Positions 26,172 to 35,309 of a stretch of 64,000 nt of DNA are shown here, piece after piece. A program made the position numbers and the translations under genes. Position 1 is the first letter of the stretch; the number at the start of each line of letters is the position of its first letter. The notes under the pieces were generated by a model. The model searched no databases and was not told where the DNA came from. It was given only the letters and a program-made list of their open reading frames with translations. Origin of the DNA: Candidatus Rokuibacteriota bacterium (lineage in GTDB: Bacteria > Methylomirabilota > Methylomirabilia > Rokubacteriales > CSP1-6); the NCBI GenBank assembly GCA_003220225.1, contig QHRU01000046.1, forward strand, positions 1 through 64,000, given 5' to 3'.

Positions 26172-27023
26172 ATGCGGCGAATGATCCGCACCATGCTCGC
26201 CCTCGTGCTCACGACGTGTCTGCCGGCCCGCAGCGACGCCCAGCCGGCGACCACCGCGCAGGAATCGCCCGTGACGCCGGCGCCGCGCTGGGAGGTCTCG
26301 CTGGAGGGCCGCGTCGGCTTTCCGACGGGATACATCAGGGTCAGCGAGACGGTGACGCATGGCACGCGCCTGCGCCTCAGCGACCTGGGCCTCGACGTGT
26401 CGGAGGCCGTCGAGGCGGGCGTCGCGTTCTGGCTCACGCCCCGCGATGCCGTGCGGGCGACCTACCTCTATTACGTCCTGCGCGGCAGCACCACCCTCGA
26501 CCGCGCAATCCTGTACGACGGCCGCGAATACAGCCCCGGCCACGTGGACACCAACGCCGATTTCTGGCGCGCGAGCCTCGCGTACGATCGCGTGCTCGCG
26601 TCCGTGCTCGACCACGGGCGCTTGATCGGCAGCGCCGGTCTCACCTACGTCCACTTCAACCCGGGCCTCACACAGCACGGCAAGACCAAGGCCGAAGACT
26701 TCTATCTTCAAGAAATGCCCGTGCCGATCGTGGGCCTCCGGTTCGACTACCCGGTGACGCAACGGCTGGGCCTCCGGGCGTCGGTGGCCGGCGGCCTCCT
26801 CCCGAAGGTGGACAGCCTCCGCACGGAAGGCGGGACGGTCTCTACGTGGCAGAGCCACGCCGACGCCGGGCTCGCGGTGACCTACGCCCTCACGCCGAGG
26901 CTCGGCGTCGAGGCCGGATACCAGTACACCTACTTTCATCAGCACGAGAAGAGCCACGAGGACAACAACGTCTTCGAGCTGATCGACCACGGGCTCCGGG
27001 CGCGGCTGACGCTCCGCTTCTGA
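26172..27023 (+). CDS. outer-membrane beta-barrel protein
   Basis: The 283-residue precursor begins at ATG 26172 directly behind AAGGAGGT. A signal peptide (about 1-25, cleavage near SDAQP) is followed by alternating amphipathic strands with many Tyr and aromatic girdle residues. It ends in RARLTLRF, with the terminal Phe typical of BAM-inserted barrels. Size and strand pattern suggest a barrel of about 8-12 strands of unknown function. An upstream in-frame ATG at 26109 would add 21 arginine-rich residues and was rejected. Confidence 0.72.
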   Translation: MRRMIRTMLALVLTTCLPARSDAQPATTAQESPVTPAPRWEVSLEGRVGFPTGYIRVSETVTHGTRLRLSDLGLDVSEAVEAGVAFWLTPRDAVRATYLYYVLRGSTTLDRAILYDGREYSPGHVDTNADFWRASLAYDRVLASVLDHGRLIGSAGLTYVHFNPGLTQHGKTKAEDFYLQEMPVPIVGLRFDYPVTQRLGLRASVAGGLLPKVDSLRTEGGTVSTWQSHADAGLAVTYALTPRLGVEAGYQYTYFHQHEKSHEDNNVFELIDHGLRARLTLRF

Positions 27024-27029
27024 GGCGCG

Positions 27030-28115
27030 CTACGGCGTCGGCGGCAGCAGCACCGTGAAGCACGCCCCCTGGCCGACGCCGGGGCTGCTCGCCTCCACGC
27101 GACCGCCGTGCAGCTCGACGAGCTGACGGACGATCGCGAGCCCGAGTCCCAGGCCGGAGCCCACGGCGCGGCCGTCGCCCTGCCGGTAGGGCTCGAAGAC
27201 ATATGGGAGCAGCTCGGGCCCGATGCCATGGCCCTCGTCGCGCACGACGATGCGCGCGCCGGCGCCGACGGCATCGACGCTCACGTGAACGCTCGTCCCG
27301 CAGTCGCTGTGCTTGATCGCGTTGCCGAGCAGGTTCGAGACGACCTGCTGCAGCCGCACGGCGTCGCCGCGCACGGGCGGACACGCTGAGACCACCTCGG
27401 TGACCACCTCGATGCCGCGCGCGCTGGCCGTCATCGCCACCGCGTCCACGGCGGCGTTGATGACGATACGCAGGTCGATCGTGTCGAGGTGCAGGGACAG
27501 ACGTCCCCGTCCGAGCCGGGAGAGATCGACGAGATCGGCGATCAGGCGCGCCTGCAGCATGGCGTTCCGGCGGATCGCCTCGAGCGCGCGGGCGGCCAGC
27601 GCGGGACCGAGGCGGGCGTCGCTCATCGCGGCGCTCCAGCTGACGATCGCCGTCAGGGGCGTCCGTAGCTCGTGCGCCACCATGGTGATGAAGTCGTCCT
27701 TCGCGCGGTTGGCCGCTTCCGCCTCCGCGCGGGCCGCCTGCTCGCGCTCGAGGAGCACGACGCGCTGGGCCGCCGAGCGTCGGCGCGCGTGGTCCAGCGC
27801 GCTGACGAAGAGCGCGACGGACACGAACACCACCAGGCGGGCGACGACTTCCTCGTTGATCGTGAGCATCAGCCGCGTCGACGACATTTCGGCGTCGAGC
27901 GCCACCGCCGCCAGCGCGGTCGCCAGCAGCCCGCAGCCGAGGCCGCCGTACCAGGCGCTCACCATCACCGCTGCCACGAACAGCGGCGAGTCGGCCGCGT
28001 GGGTCAGCGGCCGGAGCAGCGCGCTGGCGGCGCTCGCCGTGAGCACCACGACGATGGTGACGGCCGCGCGTGGTGGCCACGCGGTCGCGCCGAGCGCCCT
28101 CAGACGAGCGGCCAT
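27030..28115 (-). CDS. membrane sensor histidine kinase with KdpD-like (DUF4118) N terminus
   Basis: The 361-residue kinase starts with three to four membrane spans resembling the DUF4118 sensor of KdpD (LFVAAVMVSAWYGGLGCGLLAT). A coiled-coil linker (about 115-140) leads to the HisKA box VAHELRTPLTAI with the phospho-His near 145, then the ATPase motifs NLLGNAIKHS, DEGHGI and GLGLAIV. No response regulator is adjacent, so the partner is elsewhere. The ATG overlaps the small membrane gene upstream by 16 bp. Confidence 0.85.
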   Translation of the reverse strand: MAARLRALGATAWPPRAAVTIVVVLTASAASALLRPLTHAADSPLFVAAVMVSAWYGGLGCGLLATALAAVALDAEMSSTRLMLTINEEVVARLVVFVSVALFVSALDHARRRSAAQRVVLLEREQAARAEAEAANRAKDDFITMVAHELRTPLTAIVSWSAAMSDARLGPALAARALEAIRRNAMLQARLIADLVDLSRLGRGRLSLHLDTIDLRIVINAAVDAVAMTASARGIEVVTEVVSACPPVRGDAVRLQQVVSNLLGNAIKHSDCGTSVHVSVDAVGAGARIVVRDEGHGIGPELLPYVFEPYRQGDGRAVGSGLGLGLAIVRQLVELHGGRVEASSPGVGQGACFTVLLPPTP

Positions 28116-28306
28116 AGCCGGTGACGCTGCAGCGCCCCGATCACCCACGCGGTCGACGCGCTCGCCACGGCCCAGCTCAGGAGCGCGGCGAGGACGCCGG
28201 CCAAAGGCCCATGCAGCCGACGAAACAGCAACAGGAAGCATGGCCAGGCGATGAATGCGACGGCGACGAGGACGACGACGCGATTCGCGAGGTCCCCCAT
28301 CGCCAT
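28100..28306 (-). CDS. small two-span membrane protein upstream of the histidine kinase
   Basis: The 68-residue protein has two hydrophobic helices (about 8-30 and 36-58) joined by a short basic loop (FRRLHG). ATG 28306 overlaps the stop of the zinc-ribbon gene as TGATG, and the gene ends inside the kinase start. The three genes are thus translationally coupled and likely form one signalling unit. No family is recognised. Confidence 0.6.
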   Translation of the reverse strand: MAMGDLANRVVVLVAVAFIAWPCFLLLFRRLHGPLAGVLAALLSWAVASASTAWVIGALQRHRLWPLV

Positions 28307-28554
28307 CACGCCCGCAGCACTCGGGCGCTGCCGCAGTCCGCGTGGCCGAGCCCCTTGCGATCGACGAACAAGCCGACGTCCTGGATCCCGCGCACAGGGA
28401 TGCCGCAGGCGACGCACCGTCGTCCGCTCCTGTCCCACGCGGCGTAACAGGCCGCGCACACGCAGGCACCGGTCGCGTCCTGCGCGCGCCGGGCTTCGCG
28501 GCGTGGAACGCGTCCGCCACAGCACACACAGGTGACCTTCCCGAAATGGAACAT
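28306..28554 (-). CDS. small cysteine-rich zinc-ribbon protein
   Basis: The 82-residue protein has four paired cysteine sites (CVCC, CVCAAC, CVAC, then DCG), consistent with two zinc ribbons. GAGGAGG precedes ATG 28554. It has no signal peptide, so it is probably cytoplasmic. It leads a three-gene chain with a two-span membrane protein and a histidine kinase. A sensory or adaptor function for the kinase is an inference from position only. Confidence 0.68.
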   Translation of the reverse strand: MFHFGKVTCVCCGGRVPRREARRAQDATGACVCAACYAAWDRSGRRCVACGIPVRGIQDVGLFVDRKGLGHADCGSARVLRA

Positions 28555-28602
28555 CGCAAATCCTCCTCGGGTCGTCCACGCCGCCGCGAGAGCGTCGGCG
28601 GG

Positions 28603-28619
28603 ACGACGACGTTCGTCGT
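28603..28619. other. short hairpin between minus-strand genes
   Basis: The arms ACGACGA and TCGTCGT flank a 3-nt loop. It lies about 45 bp downstream of the stop of the 28662-28934 gene and could end its transcript, but there is no T tract. Confidence 0.35.
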
Positions 28620-28661
28620 TGTGCGCGATGCGTGAAAACGACGCAGCGAGCCGGAGGAGGA

Positions 28662-28934
28662 CTAGACGCGGGGCGGGACGAACGGCGGCTGCAGGGCGAT
28701 CGAGATCGCCGCGGGCGGCGTGACCGCGGCCAGCGCTCCCATGAGCGGGAGGCCGACGGCCGCGGCAGTCGTCGGCGCGATCGCCGAGGGGATCCTCACG
28801 GCCGTGCGCGGGGCGCTCTGAGAATGCTTGCTCCAGGGATGGGGCACGAGGATGTCCCCCGCCGCGAAGGCCAGAGAGGCGGTCAACGGCAGGACGACAA
28901 CCAGCGCAAGGACGAGCAGTCGCGCGAGACTCAT
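28662..28934 (-). CDS. small secreted protein, unknown
   Basis: A 90-residue frame has a clear signal peptide (about 1-24, ARLLVLALVVVLPLTASLAFA) followed by a mature part rich in Pro, Ala and Ile (PHPWSKHSQSAPRTAV). ATG 28934 directly follows repeat copy E. No good Shine-Dalgarno sequence is visible and no family is recognised, so it is supported mainly by the signal peptide. Confidence 0.45.
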   Translation of the reverse strand: MSLARLLVLALVVVLPLTASLAFAAGDILVPHPWSKHSQSAPRTAVRIPSAIAPTTAAAVGLPLMGALAAVTPPAAISIALQPPFVPPRV

Positions 28935-28944
28935 CGATCGTCGT

Positions 28945-29060
28945 GGAGGGCCCCGATATGGCCCCCCAGCCTCTTCAAGCGAAGGGGGCTACGCCCCCCT
29001 CGGACTCCCCCGGCCATCGCTCGGACGCGCCCCGGCGCAGCCGTGGCGCGCCTCGGGCTT
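28945..29060. repeat. palindromic repeat family 1 with extra hairpin (copy E)
   Basis: Almost identical over about 115 bp to copy D (21386-21500), including the CTCTTCAAGCGAAGGGGGCT segment and the GCAGCCGTGGCGCGCC end. This recent similarity across 7.5 kb indicates a family that still spreads or recombines. Confidence 0.85.
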
Positions 29061-29094
29061 GACACAGGATGTCTCATCGAACCTGCACCGTATC

Positions 29095-29532
29095 CTACCA
29101 GACGAGCAGCGCGACGAACCCGGCGAAGACCGCGAGGCTGACGACGGTGCGGACGCCGTGCAGGCGGCCCCAGCGGCGGAGCAGCGTCGTCGCCTCCGAT
29201 GACGCCGCGTCGAGCCTCGGGTCGAGCAGCCGCGTGTTGGTCGGCACGATCACCACCAGCGTGAACGGCACGAGCGCCCCGAGCGCCAGCCCGCCGACGA
29301 GCCAGGCCGCGCAGCCGCCCGTCGCCCAGCGCGCGATCCCCGCCGCCCCACCGAGCACGCCGAGCGGCGCCTGCAGCGCGGCGCCGCGGCGATAGCTGGG
29401 ACGGAACTCGTCGACGGCGGCACGCGGGCCGAGACCGACCCGCGCGGGATGCTCGACGAGGCTGACGTAGAGTGCCGCACCGGCGAACAGGCCCGCGCTG
29501 AGCGTCGCGAGCCACTCGAGCGCCGTCGCCAC
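29095..29532 (-). CDS. DUF1772-type four-span membrane protein
   Basis: The 145-residue protein has four hydrophobic segments and the pattern of the DUF1772 / anthrone-oxygenase-like family (AGLFAGAALYVSLVEHPAR, then VPTNTRLLDP). The family function is poorly known. GTG 29532 lies 8 nt after the stop of the DUF993 gene, so both belong to one transcript. Repeat copy E lies just beyond its 3' end. Confidence 0.7.
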   Translation of the reverse strand: MATALEWLATLSAGLFAGAALYVSLVEHPARVGLGPRAAVDEFRPSYRRGAALQAPLGVLGGAAGIARWATGGCAAWLVGGLALGALVPFTLVVIVPTNTRLLDPRLDAASSEATTLLRRWGRLHGVRTVVSLAVFAGFVALLVW

Positions 29533-29540
29533 GCGCGCGG

Positions 29541-30707
29541 CTAGACGACGCCGGCGACGGCCAGCACGCGGCGCATCCGCTCGGCGGCCTGCTCCGGGTC
29601 GCGGAGCAGCGCGGCCCGGTCCATCAGCACGAACTGCTCGGCGAGGTGTGGGATCGAGCGCGCGCTCTCCAGGCCGCCGACCATCCGGAAGTGCGACTGG
29701 TGGCCGTTGAGGTACGCGGCGAAGACGACGCCCGTCTTGTAGAAGCGCGTGGGCGCGCCGAAGACGTGGCGCGAGAGCGGCAGCGTGGGCGCCAGCACGC
29801 GCTGAAATTCCGCGCGATCCCCGCCATCGAGCGCGTGCAGCGCGGCGGAGGCGGCCGGCGCGATGACGTCGAAGATCCCGAGCAGCGCGTCGCTGTAGCC
29901 GTCCGCGTCGCCGCCGATCGTCGTCGGGTAGTCGAAGTCGTCGCCGGTGTACATCCGCACCGACTCCGGGAAGCGCCGGCGCATGGCGATCTCGCGCTTC
30001 TGATCCAGCAGCGAGATCTTCACGCCGTCGATCTTCGCGGTGTAGTCGTTGACGATGGCGAGCAGGGTCTCCGTCGCCCGGTCCAGATCGTGCGAGCCCC
30101 AGTACCCGGCGAGCGCGGGATCGAACATGTCGCCGAGCCAGTGGATGATGACCGGCTCCTTCACCTGCCCGAGGATGCGGCCGTACACCTTGAGGTAGTC
30201 GTCGGGGCCCTTCGCGCACGCGGCGAGCGCGCGGCTGGCCATGAGGATGATCCGGCCGCCGACGGACTCGATGAAGCCGCACGACTCCTCGTAGGCCGCC
30301 TCGACGTCGGCGATGGTGACGCGGGGCCCGGGCTGCACGTCGTCGGTGCCCGCGCCGGAGGCCATGACCGCCCCGGGCATCGTTTTCGCCTCGGCCACCG
30401 AGCGCTTGATCAGCTCTTTGGCCGACGACCACGGGAAACCCATCCCGCGCTGCGAGGTGTCCATCGCCTCCGCCACCGCGAGGCCCAGCGACCACACGTG
30501 GCGCCGGAAGGCCAGCGTGGCCTCCCAGTCGAGCGCGACGTCGAGCGTCGGATCGATTCTCGCGAGCGGATCGGCGACGACGTGGACGGCGGCCATGCCG
30601 ACGCGGCTCCTGATCGGACCGGGCGCGCCCGTGATCGGCGTCTGGCCGGTCATCGTGTAACGCGCGAGCGTTCCGTCGGCGCGCGGGAGCGTCAGCGTCG
30701 ATGGCAC
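29541..30707 (-). CDS. DUF993 / dihydrodipicolinate synthase-like TIM-barrel protein
   Basis: The 388-residue protein resembles DUF993, a branch of the DHDPS/NAL aldolase superfamily (EAMDTSQRGMGFPWSSAKELI, PVIIHWLGDMFDPALAGYWG, DGVKISLLDQKREI). The lysine in DGVKIS corresponds to the Schiff-base lysine in this fold. The substrate is unknown; related proteins occur in catabolic operons. GTG 30707 is preceded by TACACT with a 6-nt spacer. It is divergent from a GNAT gene. Confidence 0.78.
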   Translation of the reverse strand: MPSTLTLPRADGTLARYTMTGQTPITGAPGPIRSRVGMAAVHVVADPLARIDPTLDVALDWEATLAFRRHVWSLGLAVAEAMDTSQRGMGFPWSSAKELIKRSVAEAKTMPGAVMASGAGTDDVQPGPRVTIADVEAAYEESCGFIESVGGRIILMASRALAACAKGPDDYLKVYGRILGQVKEPVIIHWLGDMFDPALAGYWGSHDLDRATETLLAIVNDYTAKIDGVKISLLDQKREIAMRRRFPESVRMYTGDDFDYPTTIGGDADGYSDALLGIFDVIAPAASAALHALDGGDRAEFQRVLAPTLPLSRHVFGAPTRFYKTGVVFAAYLNGHQSHFRMVGGLESARSIPHLAEQFVLMDRAALLRDPEQAAERMRRVLAVAGVV

Positions 30708-30713
30708 GGCGAC

Positions 30714-30743
30714 AGTGTAGCACCGCGCGCGCCGCGCTAAACT
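30714..30743. promoter_or_regulatory. divergent -10 boxes for the DUF993 and GNAT genes
   Basis: TACACT (30714-30719, minus) lies 6 nt before GTG 30707. TAAACT (30738-30743, plus) lies 7 nt before ATG 30751. Neither start has a Shine-Dalgarno sequence, so both look leaderless. Confidence 0.55.
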
Positions 30744-30750
30744 CTGCGCC

Positions 30751-31191
30751 ATGAGCGCCGAGGGTCGTCGCGAGCCGCGGGTTGCCGTCACCGATGCGCC
30801 CGACGCTCGCGTCGAGGCGGCCATCGGCGAGGGACTCCGGCGCTTCAACGCCCAGCAGTCGGGCATCGACGACAGCCGGCCGCTGGCCGTCGTCGTCTCG
30901 GATCCCGACACGAACGAGGTGCTCGGCGGCATCACCGGCCGTACGTCGCTCGGCCTGTTGTTCATCGACCTGGTCTTCCTTCCCGACGAGCTGCGCGGCG
31001 ACGGGCTCGGCAGCCGCATCTTGAAGCTGGCGGAAGACGAGGGACGGCGCCGCGGCTGCCGCGCGGCGATGCTCTACACCATCAGCTTCCAGGCGCCGGG
31101 GTTCTACGCGCGCCATGGCTGGCGCGTCTTCGGAGAGATCGCGTGCGACCCCCCGGGCACGAGCCGGATCTTCATGACGAAGAGTCTGTGA
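30751..31191 (+). CDS. GNAT-family N-acetyltransferase
   Basis: The 146-residue protein shows the GNAT core: LFIDLVFLPDELRGDGLGSRILKLAEDEG, with an acetyl-CoA motif of the R/QxxGxG/A type (RGDGLG), and YTISFQAPGFYARHGWRVFGEI as motif B. Acceptor specificity is unknown. It ends 40 nt before the TrpB2-like gene, which has its own ribosome binding site. Confidence 0.82.
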   Translation: MSAEGRREPRVAVTDAPDARVEAAIGEGLRRFNAQQSGIDDSRPLAVVVSDPDTNEVLGGITGRTSLGLLFIDLVFLPDELRGDGLGSRILKLAEDEGRRRGCRAAMLYTISFQAPGFYARHGWRVFGEIACDPPGTSRIFMTKSL

Positions 31192-31230
31192 TAACGTAGC
31201 CCGCCTCAGCGACCCACCAAGGAGGCCGGT

Positions 31231-32616
31231 ATGGCAGCCAGGGCGACCGACAAGAACCGGACCAAGTTCCTCCTGGACGAGAAGGACATCCCGACCAAGT
31301 GGTACAACATCCAGGCCGACTTCAAGTCGCCCGCGCCGCCCGTGCTGCACCCGGGCACCGGCCAGCCGATCGGGCCTGCCGATCTCGCGCCGCTGTTCCC
31401 GATGGAGCTGATCAAGCAGGAGGTCAGCCGGGCGCGCTGGATCGAGATCCCCGACGAGGTGCGCGACATCCTCAAGCTGTGGCGGCCGTCGCCGCTCTTC
31501 CGCGCGCGCCGGCTCGAGAAAGTGCTCGGCACGCCCGCGCGCATCTACTACAAGTACGAGGGCGTGAGTCCCGCGGGCAGCCACAAGCCCAACACGGCGG
31601 TCGCGCAGGCCTACTACAACAAGAAGGAAAAGGTCACGCGGCTGTCGACGGAGACGGGCGCCGGCCAGTGGGGCTCGGCCCTGGCGCTGGCGTCGCAGCT
31701 CTTCGGGCTGCAATGCAAGGTCTACATGGTGAAGGTGTCGTACCAGCAGAAGCCGTATCGCCGGATCATGATGGAGACCTGGGGCGCCCAGGTCGTGGCG
31801 AGCCCCAGCCCGGATACCCAGGCGGGCAAGAAGATCCTCGGGCAGGATCCGAACTCGCCGGGCTCGCTCGGCATCGCGATCAGCGAGGCCGTGGAAGACG
31901 CCGCCACCCGCGACGACACCAAGTACTCGCTCGGCAGCGTGCTCAACCACGTGCTGATGCACCAGACCATCATCGGGCAGGAGGCGAAGAAGCAGCTCGA
32001 GAAGGCCGACGACGAGGCGGACGTCGTCATCGGCTGCGCCGGCGGCGGCTCCAACTTCGCCGGGCTGTCGTTCCCCTTCGCCGCCGACAAGCTCACGGGC
32101 AAGCGCAAGACGACGCGCATCATCGCCGTGGAGCCGACCGCCTGCCCGAGCCTCACCAAGGGCAAGTACACCTACGACTTCGGCGACACCGTCGGGATGA
32201 CGCCGCTGGTGAAGATGCACACGCTCGGCCACGGCTTCGTGCCGGCGCCGCTGCACGCCGGCGGCCTGCGCTACCACGGCATGGCGCCGCTCGTCTGCAA
32301 GCTCTACGACGAGGGGGTGATCGAGGCGATCGCGGTGCCGCAGATCGCGACCTTCCAGGCCGCCATGCAGTTCGCGCGCAGCGAGGGCATCATCCCCGCG
32401 CCGGAGTCGGCTCACGCGATCCGGGTGGTCATCGATGAAGCACTGCGCTGCAAGAAGGAAGGCAAGCGCCAGGCGATCCTGTTCAACCTCTCCGGCCACG
32501 GTCACTTCGATCTCGGCGCCTACGAGGCCTTCCTGGCCGGCAAGCTCGAGGACTACGAGTACCCGGCGGCGAAGATCGAGGAGGCGCTGCGCGGCGTGCC
32601 GCAGGTGAAGGCGTGA
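31231..32616 (+). CDS. trpB: TrpB2-type PLP enzyme (tryptophan synthase beta-like)
   Basis: The 461-residue protein is a long-form (TrpB2) beta-like enzyme: [13 protein letters not shown], the PLP lysine in [11 protein letters not shown] near residue 120, [13 protein letters not shown], the phosphate-binding [11 protein letters not shown] and the C-terminal NLSGHGHFD. TrpB2 proteins can condense indole and serine, but when not next to trpA they may act as salvage enzymes or serine/threonine deaminase-like proteins. It is preceded by AAGGAGG. Its stop overlaps the start of a binding-protein gene (GTGA), an unusual coupling to an ABC importer. Confidence 0.87.
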   Translation: MAARATDKNRTKFLLDEKDIPTKWYNIQADFKSPAPPVLHPGTGQPIGPADLAPLFPMELIKQEVSRARWIEIPDEVRDILKLWRPSPLFRARRLEKVLGTPARIYYKYEGVSPAGSHKPNTAVAQAYYNKKEKVTRLSTETGAGQWGSALALASQLFGLQCKVYMVKVSYQQKPYRRIMMETWGAQVVASPSPDTQAGKKILGQDPNSPGSLGIAISEAVEDAATRDDTKYSLGSVLNHVLMHQTIIGQEAKKQLEKADDEADVVIGCAGGGSNFAGLSFPFAADKLTGKRKTTRIIAVEPTACPSLTKGKYTYDFGDTVGMTPLVKMHTLGHGFVPAPLHAGGLRYHGMAPLVCKLYDEGVIEAIAVPQIATFQAAMQFARSEGIIPAPESAHAIRVVIDEALRCKKEGKRQAILFNLSGHGHFDLGAYEAFLAGKLEDYEYPAAKIEEALRGVPQVKA

Positions 32617-33605
32617 GCCTGATGCGCCGACGCGAGTTTCTGAAAGCCGGCGCCGCGCTGCTCGCCGCGCCGGCGGTGGCGCGCGCGCAGGCCACCAGGG
32701 GCAAGGTCCGCTTCGCCTACCTCCAGCTCGGCTGGGCGGGGCCCGAGATCATCCACAAGGAGGATCTGCTCGGCAAGCACGGCTGGCAGGCGGAATACTC
32801 CGTCGTCCCCGGCTCGCCGGTGCCGCTGCTGAACCAGCTGACCAGCAAGAACGTGGACGCGATCGACATGTCGTTCGCGCTCGCCGCCAAGGCGTTCGAG
32901 GACGGCGCGCCGGTGAAGGTGACGGGCGTGGCCACCGCGGTGCTGGGCGCCATCGTCGCGCGCAAGGACGCGGGGCTCACGAGGGTCGAGGACCTCAAGG
33001 GCAGGAAGGTCGCGGCCGTCGTCGGCACGTCGACCTTCTTCGACATCCGGGCGTTGACGCTCAAGGGTTACGGGCTCGATCTCCAGAAGGAAACGCAGCT
33101 CGTGACCGCCACCGCGCCGCCCGACATGGCGACGTTGTTGGCCAAGAAAGACGTCGACGCGATCATCGCCTGGCAGCCGATCAGCGACTCGGTGGTGCTC
33201 GCGGGCCAGGGCGTCTATCTCGCCAAGCAGATCGACCTCTGGCGCAAGGCGACGGGCCGGGCCTCCGGCTTCCCCGTCCACGTCTGCTATCTCGTGCACA
33301 GCGACTTCATCGCGACGAACGCGTCGTTCCCGAGCGACCTCAACGCAGCGCAGAAGGACGCGGTCGACGTCTGGTACAACAAGCCGGCGCGCGCCAAAGA
33401 CATCATGGCCGAGGTCACCAAGCTGCCCAAGGACGTGATCGAGGTCGCCTACAAGGAAACCGTGCGGATGCTCTCCGGGCTTCCCGATGAGCAGGTCGAG
33501 ACGCTCATCGCGCAGCTGAAGATCAACAAGGAGTTCGGCTTCCTGAAGTCCGACATCTGGGAGCAGCCGGACCGGGTACGGAAGGAGTTCTTTCACCGCG
33601 CGTGA
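32613..33605 (+). CDS. ABC transporter substrate-binding protein (SsuA/TauA/NrtA-like), Tat signal
   Basis: The 330-residue protein begins with a twin-arginine-like signal ([17 protein letters not shown]) after a GTG that overlaps the TrpB2 stop; ATG 32622 is a second possible start. The mature part has the NMT1/SsuA fold ([50 protein letters not shown]). Relatives bind sulfonates, nitrate or pyrimidine precursors. Coupling to TrpB2 suggests an aromatic or amino-acid-like ligand, which remains inference. Confidence 0.84.
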   Translation: MSLMRRREFLKAGAALLAAPAVARAQATRGKVRFAYLQLGWAGPEIIHKEDLLGKHGWQAEYSVVPGSPVPLLNQLTSKNVDAIDMSFALAAKAFEDGAPVKVTGVATAVLGAIVARKDAGLTRVEDLKGRKVAAVVGTSTFFDIRALTLKGYGLDLQKETQLVTATAPPDMATLLAKKDVDAIIAWQPISDSVVLAGQGVYLAKQIDLWRKATGRASGFPVHVCYLVHSDFIATNASFPSDLNAAQKDAVDVWYNKPARAKDIMAEVTKLPKDVIEVAYKETVRMLSGLPDEQVETLIAQLKINKEFGFLKSDIWEQPDRVRKEFFHRA

Positions 33606-34360
33606 GCGCGCGTCACTGGGCCACCCGGCTGCACCTGCCGACTTTGGGCGTCGCCGCCGTCATCGTCGCCGGCTGGGTCCTGCTCTCGTGGCGCTACGGC
33701 GCCTACGTCCTGCCCTCGCCGCTGGCCGTCGCGCGCGGCTTCGCCGAGATCGTCGCCAGCGGCGAGATCTGGCGGCACACCGTCGCCTCGCTCGGCCGCA
33801 TCCTCGTCGGCTTCGGCGGCGCGGTGGTGGTCGCGCTCCTGACCGGCCTCGCGGCGTTTCTCTCGCGGACGGCGCGCGGCGTGATCCACGACTTCCTGTC
33901 GGTCCTCAACTCGACGTCGGTCTTCGTCTGGATCGTCATCTCGATCATCTGGTTCGGGCTCTCCAACTGGGCGCCCATCTTCACCACGTTCATGATCACC
34001 CTGCCCGTGGTGGCGTCGAACATCGTCGAGGGCGTGGCGAACGTGGACCGCCGGCTGCTCGAGATGGGCGACGTCTACCGGCTGTCCGGCCGGCAGAAGT
34101 TCACGGCCATCGTGGTGCCGTCCACGCTGCCCTATCTGGTAGTGGGCATGAAGGTCGGCTTCGGCCTGGCCCTGAAGGTGTCGGTGGTCGCCGAGATCTT
34201 CGGCGTCACCTCCGGTATCGGCTACGTGATGAACTACTCGCGCGAGATCCTCGCCACCCAGATGGTCTTCGTGTGGGCGCTCGTCATGATCCTCGTCATG
34301 ACCGCCACCGACAGGCTCGTCTTCGACGCGGTCTCGCGGCGGCTCGACCGATGGCGGTGA
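33602..34360 (+). CDS. ABC transporter permease (SsuC/TauC-like)
   Basis: The 252-residue membrane protein has about six spans and the BPD-transporter signature around DVYRLSGRQKFTAIVVPSTLP, which contacts the ATPase. GTG 33602 overlaps the preceding stop by 4 bp. It forms the channel for the adjacent binding protein, probably as a homodimer because only one permease gene is present. Confidence 0.85.
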   Translation: MSARHWATRLHLPTLGVAAVIVAGWVLLSWRYGAYVLPSPLAVARGFAEIVASGEIWRHTVASLGRILVGFGGAVVVALLTGLAAFLSRTARGVIHDFLSVLNSTSVFVWIVISIIWFGLSNWAPIFTTFMITLPVVASNIVEGVANVDRRLLEMGDVYRLSGRQKFTAIVVPSTLPYLVVGMKVGFGLALKVSVVAEIFGVTSGIGYVMNYSREILATQMVFVWALVMILVMTATDRLVFDAVSRRLDRWR

Positions 34361-35106
34361 CGCTCGAGGTCGCCGAGGTCGGCAAGGACTTCCTGATCCC
34401 GGTCATCGACTCCGTGTCGTTCGGCGTCGAGGCCGGCGAGTTCGTCTGCCTGCTCGGCCCCAACGGCTGCGGCAAGACCACGCTCCTGCGCATCGTCGGC
34501 GGGCTCGAGCCGCCCACGCGCGGGCGCGTGCTGCTCGGCGGCGAGCCCGTCTCGGGCAGCGGCCGGCACACGAAGAAAGTCGGCGTCGTCTTCCAGGAGG
34601 ACCGGCTGCTGCCGTGGATGACCCTGCGCGAGAACGTCGAGCTGGTGCTCGAGCCGCTCGGCCTCGGTGCCGAGGCGCGCCGGCAGGCGGCCGATCGCCA
34701 CCTGCGGCTGGCCGGCCTGGCCGGCTTCGAGGCTTATCATCCCGCGCGCGTGTCGGGTGGCATGCGCCAGCGCGCGGCCATCGCGCGCGCGCTCGCCATC
34801 GAGCCCGATCTGCTGCTGATGGACGAGCCGTTCGGCGCGCTCGACGCCCAGAACCGGCGCATCATGCAGCAGGAGGTGCGGCGCATCTGGCGGGAGACCG
34901 GCCGCACGATCCTGTTCGTCACCCACGCCATCGACGAGGCGGTGGCGATCGGCACCACGCTGATCATGCTCTCCGCGCGCCCGGCGCGGATCCGCGAGAT
35001 GGTTCGCAACGACGGCCACCTCGAGCGCGGCAAGCTGATCGACGACCTCAACACGATGATCATGGAAGAGGTCGAGCGCCAGCAGGGCGTGGTCGGACCA
35101 GCCTGA
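34351..35106 (+). CDS. ABC transporter ATP-binding protein (SsuB/TauB-like)
   Basis: The 251-residue ATPase has Walker A GPNGCGKT (about 35-42), Q-loop VFQEDRLLPW, signature VSGGMRQRAAIARAL, Walker B LLMDEPFGALD and the switch VTHAIDEA. The TLRENVEL and ARPARI segments are typical of the nitrate/sulfonate family. ATG 34351 lies 10 bp inside the end of the permease gene. It ends the four-gene TrpB2-ABC operon. Confidence 0.87.
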   Translation: MAVTLEVAEVGKDFLIPVIDSVSFGVEAGEFVCLLGPNGCGKTTLLRIVGGLEPPTRGRVLLGGEPVSGSGRHTKKVGVVFQEDRLLPWMTLRENVELVLEPLGLGAEARRQAADRHLRLAGLAGFEAYHPARVSGGMRQRAAIARALAIEPDLLLMDEPFGALDAQNRRIMQQEVRRIWRETGRTILFVTHAIDEAVAIGTTLIMLSARPARIREMVRNDGHLERGKLIDDLNTMIMEEVERQQGVVGPA

Positions 35107-35178
35107 GATCTTTACGGAATTTTTATCGAACCCCCGCGCGTCACACGTGCGTCCCAATCACTGATGGGAGGTGACGTG

Positions 35179-35295
35179 ATGACCAAGCGCATCGTGTTCG
35201 CACTTCTGCTCGCTTTCGCGGCACTGAGCGCCACGACCCCGGTCTGGGCCGACACCGAGTCGGGCAGCGGGATCGTCGGCACGCAGTCCCCCTAA
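35179..35295 (+). CDS. 38-residue secreted micro-peptide
   Basis: ATG 35179 (or GTG 35176) follows GGGAGGTGA. The frame encodes a textbook signal peptide (TKRIVFALLLAFAALSATT, cleavage after VWA) and a 14-residue mature tail beginning DTESGSG. It ends with TAA. A perfect 11-bp hairpin lies 14 nt downstream. The strong ribosome binding site, signal peptide and downstream hairpin support a real gene despite its length. No family is recognised. Confidence 0.55.
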   Translation: MTKRIVFALLLAFAALSATTPVWADTESGSGIVGTQSP

Positions 35296-35309
35296 CGCAG
35301 ACGGACCAC

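Noticed and set aside
31020-32505. Minus-strand extension of the DUF993 region opposite the TrpB2 and GNAT genes
   Set aside because: The frame is an antisense shadow of well-conserved genes; the real DUF993 gene ends at GTG 30707.
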